Below, piece after piece: positions 1 to 11,333 of a DNA stretch of 64,000 nt (position 1 is its first letter; the number at the start of each line of letters is the position of its first letter). The translations under genes and the position numbers were made by a program. The notes below the pieces were generated by a model that made no database searches, had not been told where the DNA came from, and saw only the letters and a list, made by a program, of their open reading frames with translations. The DNA comes from Bradysia coprophila. Taxonomy: Eukaryota > Arthropoda > Insecta > Diptera > Sciaridae. The stretch is taken from NCBI RefSeq assembly GCF_014529535.1, contig NW_023503972.1, positions 3,286,001-3,350,000 of the forward strand, written 5' to 3'.

Positions 1-190
1 CTTTTCAAAACATTTGAGAGGACACAAACATGAAAATAAAGTAATATTATCCCATACACGCGGTATTCGGATGTCAATCACTTCAGGTCAATGTTGTTGT
101 CTCGTTTTCGCTTATGTGATAAAATAGAGTACACACTTGTTACTATCAGTCTCGACAAGTCTCGACTTCTTCGTGACAAGTGTGTACTGT

Positions 191-376
191 CAATACTCTC
201 TCTAGCATCAAAACTCTCTCAAAAAATCGATGTAGGGGGGAAAATAAGTTTGAGAAACGCTGATTTTTAATATGACTTAAAACCAACAACAACAACACGA
301 GCGAACAAAGTAGCAGTGATTCATAAACGTATCTACCACCTTAATAATTGTAGTTTGGTTGCTAGGGAGAGTATTG
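191..376. mobile_element. MITE, CAATACTC family, copy 1
   Basis: A 186-bp element with 17-bp terminal inverted repeats (CAATACTCTCTCTAGCA at the left, its near complement TGCTAGGGAGAGTATTG at the right). It is flanked on both sides by GTACTGT, a 7-bp target-site duplication. There is no coding capacity. A diverged copy in opposite orientation lies at 30829-31015, and one lone end at 11594-11610. Confidence 0.8.
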
Positions 377-412
377 GTACTGTACAAGAGAAGGAATCTG
401 ATATTTTGTATC

Positions 413-548
413 CGAGGTACTTTAACTCATCGTGATATGAAATATCAAATTATTTCCCGAGTGTAGTATGACGTTTTCCATTACGAAGGAGGGAAAGACT
501 TTTCCCTAGGGACGGAAAGTCCATTTTCCCTACCTAGTAAAGGAAAAT
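413..548 (+). repeat. Dispersed repeat (CGAGGTACTTT family), copy 1
   Basis: This stretch aligns by eye with 14006-14314 once a MITE inserted in the second copy is set aside. Shared landmarks are CGAGGTACTTT, CTCATCGTGATA-type and CCTAGTAAAGG-type blocks in the same order. Non-coding; class unknown. Confidence 0.55.
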
Positions 549-1687
549 ATGCAATACGTACTCTTATGTGTATTGAAAGCATTGAAGTATACTGAACAAT
601 ATACAATTGCTTCAGGTAAAACTTAAACCATTAAATACTGCACAACATGTAACAAATATATTGTGTACACCTGTCGTTGGTTTTTTTTTTCACTAGATCG
701 TTAATTTATATATACAAAATCTATTCGTTTATTGTTGTCGCTCTCTTCACTTTTCTATTCTCTGAACACAGCATGGATCTGTGTGTGCTGATATTGACTA
801 TGCAATCGTCTAAACGTGAAATAATAAATTACATCAGTGTATGAAGAACAAGTATAGTTATACCTCAACCTTTTCAATATTTTTCATTTTTGTTCTACCT
901 TCGCAATTCTCTTTTCATAAAAAACTTTAAAAATTTAATTTGTGAAAAAATTCTTTCCTATTATGTTCTTCATTCCCTTTATCTCTAAATAAGTTACTGT
1001 GTTTTCTGAGCAGCACTTCAAGCATTAACACTGATTTGCCAAACGTCAGATTTGAAGGCTTTGATGATACGAGTTAGTGTGAATTACTGATTGAGATTAT
1101 ATAGAAGTTTTCACAAAGTTTTATTCAATCGACCTAATCTAAGCCCCCAAAATGCACCGCTGAGTGTTTGACTAAACAATTCCTTTCTAGTTATTTTAGC
1201 CTTCGCTAAAAATTTTCGTCATAGTTTAAGGGTATGTTATATACTCGCTGCGCTCTAATTATATAAAATTTTATTTCTATGGGTGCGCCTGTATCTATGG
1301 ATGAATTTTCCATTATTTTATATATAAGGGAAATGCTGATCTCTATTACAGCGAACATTATTACACTAATACCCCTAGATGCATTTTCCCGAAAGATCAT
1401 GAGTCACACAGTGAAGTCCCTTTTATAACCGCTCAAAACATAACAGGCAAAATATAAAATTCAAAAATGAAAAAAAAACTGTACCTTAAAGACCCTTTAT
1501 GTAACGGTGTCTTTGTCGTTCTCTTCATTTTTATTTTTTTTTCAGGTGTGCAAAGAGGAGTAATGATTCAGTTCACGTACATCTTTTACCAGTTCAGGAC
1601 CGATTTTCTATTCTATCTTTTACTTTGCATTTCGTGTGTCGGTCGTTGAATTTAATTTTTTGCTAAATCAGTCAGTGCAGTTAAAGA
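549..1687. other. Non-coding upstream region of the BTB gene
   Basis: AT-rich, with no convincing protein-coding signal. A polypyrimidine tract ending in CAG near 1545 could be the acceptor of a 5' UTR intron of the gene starting at 1688, but no first exon can be fixed from sequence alone. Confidence 0.4.
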
Positions 1688-3004
1688 ATGACTACCAAGT
1701 TTATCAATCCGATCCCACGGAAAGCAACGACCAGTATGTTTTTGGAAGGTGATTTGTCCGACCTGAAATTCGCTTTCGTGGTAGAAAATGTAACAAAAAT
1801 ATTACCGGCACATCAATGCATCTTGGCACAGAATAGCTCAGTGTTTCGCAATATGTTCAATAGTTCAGTGCCCGAAACAGAGGTCACTATTAACATTGTC
1901 GACGCATCTTACAGTGAATTCGAAGAATTTCTGCAATTCTTTTACCGAGAGGAAGTAGCATTGACCATGACAAATATTGAAGGTGTTGTTCGTTTGGCTG
2001 ATAAGTATGACGTGACCGAGTGTTTGGATATATGTGTCACGTTTTTGGAGGGCCAGTTGACGTTCGCTAACCTGTTTTTGATCTATCAACTGGCCGAAAC
2101 GTTCAATATTTCCAGACTGACAACGCTTTGTGAGGATAAGATCCAGTATTCGACGTTGGAAATGCTAAAATCGTCTGCATTTTTGGACTATACCAAGGAA
2201 GTGTTGAACAGCATTTTACTGATGGACGGATTGGCGTGTACCGAGTCTCATTTATTTGATGCTTGCATTGAATGGGCTAAAAATTCCTGCCGCAAAAATG
2301 AATTGGACGAGAGTGAAGCGCAGAATTTGAGACAACAACTCGGGGACAGTATATATTTGATACGGTTCCGTGCTATGATTGGTGAAGAGATCGTACAGAT
2401 CATGACCAATAAATTTTATGCTGGACTGTTTAGCCATAAAGAACTTGTTGAGGTGTTGTGCTTGAGAAACGTGGCTGATTTTAAGTGTGAAACTTTCTGT
2501 CCAAAAACACGAGCCATTCTATCGTTTCAACTGAACAGAAGTCCGGTACTGATTTGTAGAGGTGGCGAATGTCACGTCGAAATTATTCGGAAAGAAAGCG
2601 AAGTTTTTTTTCAATCTAACGTTCCGGCTTTATTGAACGAAATTCATTTTTTGGCTATACTCGAACTAACATCTTTGAAGTTCAGCATAACATTAACCGA
2701 GAACAATGTGCCGAAAGTTTTGTTCCATGGATCGGTAACGTACGGTTCATTCAATTCGGTCGGGCCGAAGTTATCTCTCACGAAAGTCGTCCTAATCAAA
2801 CCTAATACAGTCTACCGAATTAGTATTGCTACCGACGGTTTCAACGGTACCTTGCCTAACACAGTAATTGGTACTGCGGATACAAGCGATCTGATGAAAG
2901 ATGTCCCACTAAGTTTTGTCAACGATCCATCTATGCCACCACCGACAAGGAAGTGCAGCGTATCAACGTCCATTGTGAAGGCTTTGTATCTTAAACAAAT
3001 CTAA
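1688..3004 (+). CDS. BTB-BACK domain protein with PHR-like C-terminus
   Basis: A single-exon 438-residue protein. Residues about 17-112 look like a BTB/POZ domain (LSDLKFAFVVE, HQCILAQNSSVFRNMF, FLQFFYREE), about 118-235 like a BACK domain (LYQLAETFNI-type helix and FDACIEWAKNSC), and the last 150 residues like a degenerate PHR beta-sandwich of the BTBD1/2/3/6 group (FHGSVTYGSFNSVGPKLSL). Family members usually act as substrate adaptors for cullin-3 ubiquitin ligases in the cytoplasm; that role is inferred from architecture. The start ATG follows an in-frame stop-rich leader and precedes the BTB domain directly. The lack of introns is notable for the family and could mean a retrocopy that stayed open. 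Confidence 0.85.
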   Translation: MTTKFINPIPRKATTSMFLEGDLSDLKFAFVVENVTKILPAHQCILAQNSSVFRNMFNSSVPETEVTINIVDASYSEFEEFLQFFYREEVALTMTNIEGVVRLADKYDVTECLDICVTFLEGQLTFANLFLIYQLAETFNISRLTTLCEDKIQYSTLEMLKSSAFLDYTKEVLNSILLMDGLACTESHLFDACIEWAKNSCRKNELDESEAQNLRQQLGDSIYLIRFRAMIGEEIVQIMTNKFYAGLFSHKELVEVLCLRNVADFKCETFCPKTRAILSFQLNRSPVLICRGGECHVEIIRKESEVFFQSNVPALLNEIHFLAILELTSLKFSITLTENNVPKVLFHGSVTYGSFNSVGPKLSLTKVVLIKPNTVYRISIATDGFNGTLPNTVIGTADTSDLMKDVPLSFVNDPSMPPPTRKCSVSTSIVKALYLKQI

Positions 3005-3143
3005 AGGTAACTTTTTCATTTCTTGTAAAGACTTTATTTTAAGCGCAACTTAATATGTATATCAAGGGGTTGGTATTGGCAGGGTTCTTTCAGAACCTTG
3101 GGCATTTGTAAATTTCGTTAACTAAGGATTTTCAAAAAGAATG

Positions 3144-3169
3144 AATAAACTACTCACAGACTCAATAAA
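3144..3169 (+). terminator. Poly(A) signals of the BTB gene
   Basis: Two AATAAA hexamers (3144-3149 and 3164-3169) about 140-165 bp after the stop codon, the usual place for 3' end processing. Confidence 0.5.
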
Positions 3170-3980
3170 CTTAAAACATTGTCCTATTCATTAGAGGAGT
3201 ACTAACGTATGTGGACATCCATGAAGGAAGGGGCGTTTATTGTCCACATTTAACAAAAGCATATAAACACTGAAGGTAATGCAAAAACACAAAAGTCGAT
3301 GATGCAAATTGTACGAATTGAATCTTATTCTACAATCCATTCTAAGTAAGTATTCCACATGAAATTACCTGTCTGAAGCTTTTCTACTTGAAAATTTGTT
3401 ACTTGAGACTTACGATTTTGGCTTCTTTGTTCCCTTTGCTGAAAGTCAAGGTTTCAAGCCAGAAAATCAATTAAAATATCCGCCACAATAAGATCCAAAT
3501 GATTTTTAGGGAATCATTTGTTACGATCAATATGCCATTTGTAACACATAGAACTTGATGCAGACGGTATAGAGGGTAAGGTTGTAGATGATGAGTATAT
3601 AAGAGTATATAAGCACTGAAGGTGATGTGTAAGAGCTCGCCTCCTACTCTATAATGAATCACAATCACAAATCACATATGTAAATGTTTGTACGCTCATC
3701 TTATCCCTAAACTTGTAAATAGAGATTCATTCCATTACCGGCACTCGAGTCAACACGCAATAAATATTCGTCCAGTAAAGTCTTCTGTGTTTCAATTATT
3801 TGATAAAGGGACAGCCTTTCCAGGTGTAAATACGCACGGATCTCTACTTTCAGGTGAATTTAGTTACTTTATGTTGCACACTTATTGCATTCGTTTTCTT
3901 CAAGTTGCATCTAGTGTTGAGGTGAATTCGATTCCACAGATTCCATACAGACTAAGCAGGTACAACAACATTAGTCACAA
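3170..3980. other. Intergenic, little structure
   Basis: No gene is supported. A short block containing TATAARCACTGAAGGTRATG occurs twice, near 3260 and 3610, probably an old duplication. Open frames here have no family resemblance. Confidence 0.4.
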
Positions 3981-4135
3981 GAATTCACGCCGTAAGTGTG
4001 CCTAAAATTTGAATTTTAAGTGAACGAGTTCAAAATGGAAAGTGCGGAAAGCGTTGAAATGTATTTTTCGGTTCACTTTTTCATCGAATCGTTCACTTAA
4101 AATTCAAATTTTAGGCACACTTATGGCGTGAATTG
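3981..4135. mobile_element. MITE with about 46-bp terminal inverted repeats
   Basis: The left arm (GAATTCACGCCGTAAGTGTG...) is mirrored by the right arm (...CACACTTATGGCGTGAATTG), leaving a short unpaired centre that holds GGAAAGTGCGGAAAGCGTTG. A related, shorter copy lies at 13156-13313 and shares the central GTTGAAATGTATTTTTCGGT. Confidence 0.8.
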
Positions 4136-5031
4136 AGTGATGTCAAAGACAGCTTCGGTGCTTGACAGTACATTGGTATTAACCAATATAATTTTTTTTT
4201 CTTTGAATTAGAGTAGTTATTTATTTTCGTATTAAAATTGCAACAACAAAGTCAATAAATCAATAAACAAGTATACAAAAGTGTAAATATGAAAAAACGG
4301 TTAGGGTTGTTGAAAAAAAGAAGAAAACGATTACAACTCGCTTCGCTTTCACCATGGCTTGATTGACAGTTGATGAGCCTAGCAACAAACAATTATTTTT
4401 TTTAGTACAAATTTAGTTCATTAATTACGTAACGCTTGGCTCGTGTTCGCATATGAAAATATTCTCGATCATTAGACTGCAAAAATTATTCTCGGGCAGT
4501 TGAACCCGAAATCAATCAGATTTCCCTCAGATTCCTGTCCAATTGCATCTAAAAGTTTACATTGAATTTTGATCGGAACGTGACAAGGACACAGTCTGTT
4601 TAATAAGTGAGGTAGCTGTAAATTGAGTCTGAAGAATATATAAGGAGAATGTGAGCTCTCAACAGTAAATGGGTCAACAGAAACCTGAAAAATGAGACTT
4701 GCCTAGGTGATTTAGGTCGTTTATAAACCTGAACTAGATCTGAACTTTATCCAGAATAAAATAGAAAATGACAGTTATGTAATCATCCTCGCAGTAGTCT
4801 GACAATATGTGCAGTTATTCTATTTCAGGTGGAATCAGGTTTTACGTATAGTCAGGTCAGTTAATTTTATTTCAGGCAAGCAAGTACTCTATTTCACAGT
4901 TGTGTGACACACTGTCAAGGTTCAGTATCTTATTTACAGAACCACTCATGCTTGAAGTGCGTTATTTCTGGTCAAATCGGATTGACATTTCGATAGTTAA
5001 TCTCTCCGCTCACACCTTAAAGTAAAATGTA
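4136..5031. other. Intergenic, no feature seen
   Basis: AT-rich sequence without coding frames, paired arms or tandem repeats that I can support. Confidence 0.4.
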
Positions 5032-5216
5032 GTGAAATTTCAGCATGAATTGGCTTCAGTGGTTTTTCAGCTGATCCACACAAACAATCAAATCTGTTCA
5101 CACGTCTTTATGCGGTTTTAACACTACCACGCAAGTAAAACCAGCATAAATAGTTTTGATTGTTTGTGTGGATCAGCTGAAAAACAGCTGAAGCAAATTC
5201 ATGCAGAAATTTCACT
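5032..5216. mobile_element. MITE, CAGTGAAATTT family, copy 1
   Basis: A 185-bp element with about 60-bp inverted arms: GTGAAATTTCAGCATGAATT at the left and GCAAATTCATGCAGAAATTT at the right, both running into TTTTTCAGCTGATCCACAC-type inner repeats. A diverged relative occupies 34071-34243. Confidence 0.8.
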
Positions 5217-5436
5217 GCCTCTGACTGTATTTTCTGAAAAGTTTTTTTGAAATATGGAAAAATTTTGGAAAATTGGAAAAATGTTTTCTCAAAAAATAGT
5301 GGCGTCGATACTCAGGGTCAGGATGTAAAAGTTTTGAATGATGATATAGAACAGCTGTTGCATAGACACAATAGTCTTCTAGTCCTCTAGTTTATCAGGT
5401 GCTGAGCATCATCGCTACAAACTACACTATAAAGCC

Positions 5437-5540
5437 TGTGAATACGTTTTCCCGAATTTTCGTGAATTTTTAATAATTTCAGTGATTTTCATGATTTTCA
5501 CTAATTGTGAGATTCACGAAATTCGGGAAAACCTTTTCAC
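5437..5540. repeat. Imperfect inverted repeat
   Basis: Arms GTTTTCCCGAATTTCGTGAA-like and TTCACGAAATTCGGGAAAAC pair around an AT-rich centre. Probably a decayed foldback element. Confidence 0.55.
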
Positions 5541-5624
5541 AGTTGCAGGCTCTTGGCTCTCTAATAGAATTTTCCTATCATTTCATTATATCTCCGAACC
5601 CGATGCTCTTGGCGTTACGTAATT

Positions 5625-6050
5625 TTAGAACCGGATTGATGTTGTACTAACCCGCAAGAAGGGGCTGCGTAGTTTCCAAATTTCATCGTCGTAAAATGAA
5701 CTCTTCCACCCATATGGCATTGTTCCATCGTCGACAATGCTGCAATGCTTTTCGATGACGGTTTTATTCTTTTGTGGTCCACTATTGTTGGCACGTGAAT
5801 AGTAGTAGTCACACGAATTTTTCTGCAAACAAAATTTTAGAGACCATCCTCTCTTTCACGTTAGAAAAAATGATTTTACACTTACACCGTCGGATCGATG
5901 AGATATCGACACTGATCGACTTCCGGATTCCTTTGTATCGGGAGCAAATTTAACTTCCGCTTTAGTTGAAGCTAATCGCCTACACAATCGATCAGTTTCG
6001 TAACTAACGAGTGGCTTGTACAACCAACGATCACTTCTGTCGTAAACCAT
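5625..6050 (-). CDS. Candidate two-exon gene, function unknown
   Basis: Two minus-strand frames join in phase 0: exon 1 is 6050-5886 (ends before GTAAGT) and exon 2 is 5822-5625 (follows TTTGTTTGCAG), giving about 120 residues with a 63-nt intron, the size typical of this window. The product begins MVYDRSDRWLYKPLVSYETD and later contains CSIVDDGTMPYGWKSSFYDD. It is hydrophilic, has no signal peptide, and I do not recognise a family. A GTTAGT near 5653 could start another intron, so the C-terminus is uncertain. The evidence is splice-site quality and codon-like composition only. Confidence 0.4.
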
Positions 6051-6363
6051 TTTTATTTAGAAAATTAAATCAAAAAGCAAACCGAAAATGAAAACGTTTT
6101 GTTGAAGATATATACGAAATGGGAAAATCGATTGAAACTTATTGTATTCTACTTATCGACCGGTTATCGTTGCAAAACTAATCGGAAGCATTCTGGTACA
6201 TCCTCTATTTATATCGGAAAATTCTATTTCGTTTTTCCATTGATTTATTCACAAATTTTGTACGAATGTCTCCATTGATAGATGAATGCGTAACGACAAT
6301 AATTAGTTAACTGATAACTTATGCCTCGTCTACACCGATCAATATAGGTACTCGCACGACTTT
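6051..6363. other. Upstream flank of the 5625-6050 candidate
   Basis: AT-rich; would hold the promoter of the minus-strand candidate if it is real. No motif stands out. Confidence 0.3.
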
Positions 6364-6530
6364 ATGATATTTAGCACAGCACTGCTACTAGCACGAACAT
6401 AGAAAATATTCGAAGGTGATGAAATGACAGTAGGTACTGAGTTTCTGTTATACATATAGATGACTTGTTTTCGTTGTATGAGTTAAAACATACATTACAA
6501 ACAATCCTAAGCGGTAGCTTGTATCACTAA
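6364..6530 (+). repeat. Dispersed repeat, copy 1 (partner at 17729-17885)
   Basis: Aligns with 17729-17885 in the same orientation over about 160 bp; shared blocks include GTTGTATGAGTTAAAAC and TACAAACAATCCTAAGCG. Identity is roughly three quarters by eye. No terminal repeats were found and the class is unknown. Confidence 0.6.
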
Positions 6531-7853
6531 AGCCTCCAAATTTGAATCTTGTCAATTCAGTGTTCATGCTGTCTATTTAGCGTAAAACTTCAAGCATCTC
6601 TTTATCGTTGTCGTAGATTTCTCAATCAAATAAGTTTTCGTATGCATTAGCATTAGTTTCTGTCGGACACCCGACGACCCTGCAAGTTTAACGATGAGCG
6701 TCCAAGCCCACCATTAAATTTAACTAGATGCTCTAATTCCTGTCAATCTCGGCTCTAGACATCTGATAATGTCATGAAGCTTCTTGTCTCAAACTGAAGC
6801 AAATGAAGGAAGGTGATGACTGTACTAGACATTAATGAATCTGAGTACGAAGCAGCACAACTCATATCACTCTTTTTGCACCCATGAACGGACGGGTCTA
6901 ATACTTGTCACCAAACTATGCAATTATGCAATCACAATAGATTGTTAAAGCGTACCCAGCTTTGGTTGGCTGCTATCTCGTTTGGAAGAATTTCCTCTTA
7001 TTAGCTTACCACAACGAACTCGAAGTTTTTCATCAGCTGAAAAGATCTACGATTTATGACATGTTCAGTTCACTCATTAACCATTTGGCTAATTTTTTGC
7101 ACAGTCCTCTTCGCACAAATGTTGAAACTTTTGGGACACTTGGAAATTTTGGAAGAAGATCCAATTTGACGAAAGTTAGATTTTTCTAAGAAAGATTGAT
7201 ACCAAGTGTCCTTGAAGTTAACCGCTCGCGAAATGACCGCTAACCTCTAATTGAAACATGGCGTGTCGCAATTGGCTAATGATAAGTCAACATATATTAG
7301 TCTGTATGCAGCTTAAAGGGTTATAAAAAAATTCAAAGGTTTCGTCATAAAAACTACTCGCTCCATGGTACCCAATGGGCCAAAAGCTTATATTGTGCGG
7401 AATAATATAAGGGTCGTCGAACAAGAGTTAGCATAAATAACACTTGCTTTATGTAATAACACGGCTGAAGTTCTCGATTATTAATATGATTTTCTCTTCA
7501 TAATTTAGAATGTGGGCGGACATCATACAGAACGTATATTATTTGTGCAATTAGCTTCGTTGTTGCATTATTTAAATGGTTCGTTCAGTTATTCTATGAA
7601 ATAATTATTGTGTACGAAAAATTCACATCTTTTTGTTAAATAATTAATTAACATCATTAATTATGGAATCGTATCGTTGTACTGTAATAAGCTTCGGTGT
7701 TGTCTTCTAAATTTGGCGACAACTTATTTATTTACTTAAGGTTCGGTTATCAATTCGAGATTTTTATCAATTTGTAATTAATAAATTGAACATGCATTTT
7801 AACACGACGATTAAACACATCAATTTGACTTCATTAATAAATCGAATTATAGA
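6531..7853. other. Intergenic, no gene supported
   Basis: A 75-residue open frame at 6962-7189 (+) has no recognisable features. The remainder is AT-rich without clear repeats. Confidence 0.35.
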
Positions 7854-8449
7854 TTCTGCAACTGCGCTGCGAAAAGTGAACTTTTTCATGCCTACTTTGA
7901 TGAGCGTAATGGGGGTCTTTTTTTACTTGTTCAGTGCCGCTTTTAGCTTTTGGATCTCGGGCGCCATTTTCTTCTGCTCCACTTCGGGCGCCACGGGCAT
8001 TTGCCCATTTGGCCATATGGAAAAGGCGGCACTGCTTGTTGCGAAAACTCTTTTTGCAACTAGTGTCGAAATAGTAAGTTATGTTACAAGTATTGATTAA
8101 TGTTGATTTTTTCAGCACTACATCCAATTTTTCCTTTCGAGTGGAGCGAGTATGGAAAATTGGGTAGTGTGCTGAAAAAATCTCATTACAGTAAGTGTAT
8201 AAGTGAAAACTAGAGTATGTTGTACACCGTGTGGTGCATTGCTACAAGATATTTGTTAAATTTTCAATCATTTTGCATTAAAATGCATCATTTTGTGTAA
8301 ATTTGGTGTTTGTCTAATCAATTCAATGACATAATAATGACTCTATTATGATATTGAATCAATTAGTCGGTGACTGGAAATTAAAACTTTGGTAAAAATT
8401 TGTATTAGGTTTGCATTTCAAAAGTTCACTTTTCGCGCCTCTTGCAGAA
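7854..8449. mobile_element. TIR element about 600 bp with a nested hairpin
   Basis: Left end TTCTGCAACTGCGCTGCGAA continues into AAGTGAACTTTT; the right end is its imperfect complement (AAAAGTTCACTTTTCGCGCC then TCTTGCAGAA). A second, tighter hairpin at 8105-8182 (GATTTTTTCAGCACTAC against GTAGTGTGCTGAAAAAATC) is nested inside. Open frames on both strands across 7786-8127 are products of this element, not a host gene. Confidence 0.65.
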
Positions 8450-8740
8450 AACGTTGTATGTAAAACGTTACGAAAGCGGTTGTTTTCGTCACACGATGTG
8501 GTTATCATCTAGTGACTAAAACAATCACTTTTCGCAACTTGTTGCATAAATAACTATTATGCAATTCAGTGATGATATTTGTAACTTACGCAGCCTGTGT
8601 GTAATGTCGAATGAACGTCTTTTATCGTACTAGTGGATAAAGGTATTTATTCGATTTTTTTCGTTGCATGAAACGTTGTATGCAACACGAATCGTATGCT
8701 GGTATGCCTCCATACGATTCTTGTTACATAAATAACTATT
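8450..8740. repeat. Two hairpins each followed by TAAATAACTATT
   Basis: A hairpin at about 8478-8536 (TTGTTTTCGTCAC against GTGACTAAAACAA) ends just before TTGCATAAATAACTATTATG, and a second at about 8686-8724 (CGAATCGTATG against CATACGATTC) ends just before the same 12-mer at 8729-8740. See the separate finding on this 12-mer. Confidence 0.55.
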
Positions 8741-10055
8741 ATGAACGCGTCAGACGAGTGGGATTTATCGTTGAAAATGCGATCCTACCTATTATGGTCG
8801 CCAAGGAACAGTACAAAGAAATTCACTTATCCCAGGAGGTGCAAAAACACAAAAGATGTATTAGATTCAAGGCCGTTCATATGTATCAGTATTCAGTACA
8901 GTTTTTAAGTTGAACACCCTATGTGTTTAAAAGGATTACAGAAGCCTCTTAGCTAGCATGTAACATATATTACCTCATCACGTCCATGGTTCACAAATTT
9001 TATTTTGACGAGCGAGGACGTTTGCCCGACCGGAATGGGAAATGTAAAAAGTCTCACCAAAAAAACCCTTCCCCAAGGCTTTCCCGTAAAATATCGACAA
9101 AAACATTTTTTTGTCATTTCGATTTTTTTTTACTCGGCTACACTTCGGATCAACAAAATTCACACGAAAACTCTAATTTTCATCTTTTTATCCCTAGTAA
9201 TGTAAATGACTATTTTTATTGTTATCTTTGCAACATGGTAAATTTTTCGGTCGGTTATAATGACCAAAAAATTCTTTGGATTTAGGTCTATCTACCGATT
9301 AAAGATCAATTTATGCAACTCAACATCATAAAATGTGGAATAATGAATCGGTTGTGACGTTTTCATCAACACACTCTAATCTATTACAATAAAACTATGT
9401 TTAAAAGAGCCTAATACTCCCCTCTGGCGTCACCCTCGGTGTGCGTACATACACACATTGTGATGATTCGACTATGTTAAAATATACTATGGTGAAACAC
9501 AAGTAAATCATAGCCAAGCATATAACGGCAGCATATTAGTGTTGTATACGAAGGCTCCTCTTGAAAAATCTAGTACTTGCTTCTGTGCTATGTATTTATA
9601 CAAGTAAATATATAGTTTTTATGCGTCAAATAATCCACTATAGAATGCAAAATAAATCGTTGTTGAACAGAGAGATGATAACAGATCCCTATCTATTATT
9701 CACTCTTAGCCTTTATGCCTAAAAGACCAAAGAATTTAACGGAAAATCCGCAAGTCGAAGTTCGCAGGTTCTTCGCAGACATGCAGCATCATCCACGTGA
9801 TCTACCTATAACTTTACACAGCCTTAACAGATTAAAAACAAAAAACCCTAACCAACCTTCGCTTGGTGTCTCTAAGAACTCGACATCTACAAAAGTTTTC
9901 CTGAGATCGAAAGTCATTGTGAAACGTAATAACTGACTGTAATTCGTACGGGCTAACACTTCTTCGCTGTTTGCAAAATCTCTCAGTATATTAATGCCAG
10001 CTCATTCTTATCTTTACATTAAATTTCACAGCAATGACACTCAATCAGAACCTTT
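8741..10055. other. Intergenic, no gene supported
   Basis: Short open frames at 8978-9285 and 9715-9936 overlap on both strands or lack any family signature. Possible 3' flank of the b561 gene near 10020-10055. Confidence 0.35.
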
Positions 10056-10931
10056 TCATGATTTCTCCGGCAGAATACTTTCCCTAGTGGTTCCAATAAC
10101 GTCTTTAAATTGTTGATAGCCACTCTTAAGCGCAGCGATCGAAGAAGTTACGATTGTGATGCACAGGAATATTTTCAGAATCCATCTGACTTCCTCGGTT
10201 GCATATTCTCGAATAGTTCGCTTCTCGAAGCCGTAATACAATGCAGCCATTCCCAATACGAAAGTGACCAGAGCCATTAAGTTGTGAAAGAATCGTTGGT
10301 ACACCGGTTTGACCAATGATCGCATTTCCCTTGAAAACAAATTCGTTACGCCGTTCAGCATTGTTAAGATGAGAAAGGCAAACGATGCTAGGCCTAGCAG
10401 ATCAATTGTTGTCGTCAATGTTCGTACAAAGAGTCTTAAATTTCAGTTAAAAACTTTACCCAGTTTTGAGTGAATGCTGCGGAAGTGTGATGTTCTACCC
10501 CAGTACTCGTATGCCATACCTATAATAGCAAAAGCACCACCAAATGCCTGCATAGACCAGTGGATTATAGTTTTTGTGCGTCTGGTAAAAAATATCGTCC
10601 AAACATTAAATGGAGCCAAAGCTAAGATTCCTGTAATTGAAAATCCTCTAACATTTGCATGATATGTCCCACACAATTTATGCATCTCATTTACCTTCGG
10701 CCATCAGAAGCTGATACTAAGAAAGAAATGAAATTATTAAAGAAAGCTCTTACTGATCAAACTATAGAAACATACTCCCAAAGCGCAAAGAAGGACATGC
10801 ATAGATATGTTACTGTAGCCACGTTCGTAAGCCACATAGCACATGTAAACACTGACAAATCCGACCATAACATGAGTCAATGTGTTTACAGCGTTTACAG
10901 TCACCTCCCAAGTACTAACTTCTCGGCCCAT
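10056..10931 (-). CDS. Cytochrome b561 domain transmembrane reductase (CYB561D2-like)
   Basis: Four exons on the minus strand: 10931-10776, 10716-10695, 10630-10460 and 10393-10056, giving 228 residues, close to the roughly 220 usual for the CYB561D1/2 group. The four candidate haem-ligand histidines lie on successive membrane helices: H45 (SMHVLL), H83 (IIHWSMQ), H113 (RSIHSKLG) and H153 (RFFHNLM). About six hydrophobic helices are visible. The family moves electrons across endomembranes from ascorbate, reducing monodehydroascorbate or ferric iron; that activity is inferred. Exon 2 is only 22 nt but is needed to restore the helix reading CALGYQLLMAEGILAL. Introns are 59, 64 and 66 nt, all GT-AG. 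The start is the first ATG of exon 1, matching the short N-terminus of the family. Confidence 0.85.
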
Positions 10932-11284
10932 TTTCTTTCTACAATTCTAAGTTTTCCTTTGAAAGTAATTGCAACGAACCCGGAACAGCTCTTCCAACGT
11001 ACTGACGGGGCCAGTATAGTTCTGATGAAACTAAGTATATCGTCCACTCGATTTGCGGTCATTTGTTCAAGTGTTGTTTTTTATCAGCACCGAAAAAATC
11101 GATGCTGATTGATATGAGTGATTTTAAAAGTGTTTGGATTGCACGTCGTTTTACGTGAACTACGGACAAGTCAGCAAAACTGCTTGGCTGCATGAGAATA
11201 TTTAAAATCGAATATCGTCTGTGGAATCGAATACATACATGTAGACCCGGCACAGGTGGCAGTTTGAAAAGAAATTGGTCTGAT

Positions 11285-11333
11285 CAGGGTCTATTTTCGA
11301 TTAATTTAAAATTTATCGCGAAAATAGGTCTTG
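11285..11333. mobile_element. Tiny CAGGGYC-family foldback (hAT-like MITE relic)
   Basis: About 49 bp with ends CAGGGTCTATTTTCG and CGAAAATAGGTCTTG, matching the terminal repeats of the larger copies at 14058-14223 and 16692-16813. The flanks GGTCTGAT and GGTCCTAT agree at 6 of 8 positions and may be a decayed 8-bp duplication. Confidence 0.55.

Noticed and set aside
7786-8127. Overlapping 104- and 97-residue open frames on opposite strands, one with a hydrophobic stretch
   Set aside because: They lie almost wholly inside the TIR element at 7854-8449 and run through its inverted repeats; no splice sites or family features support a gene.
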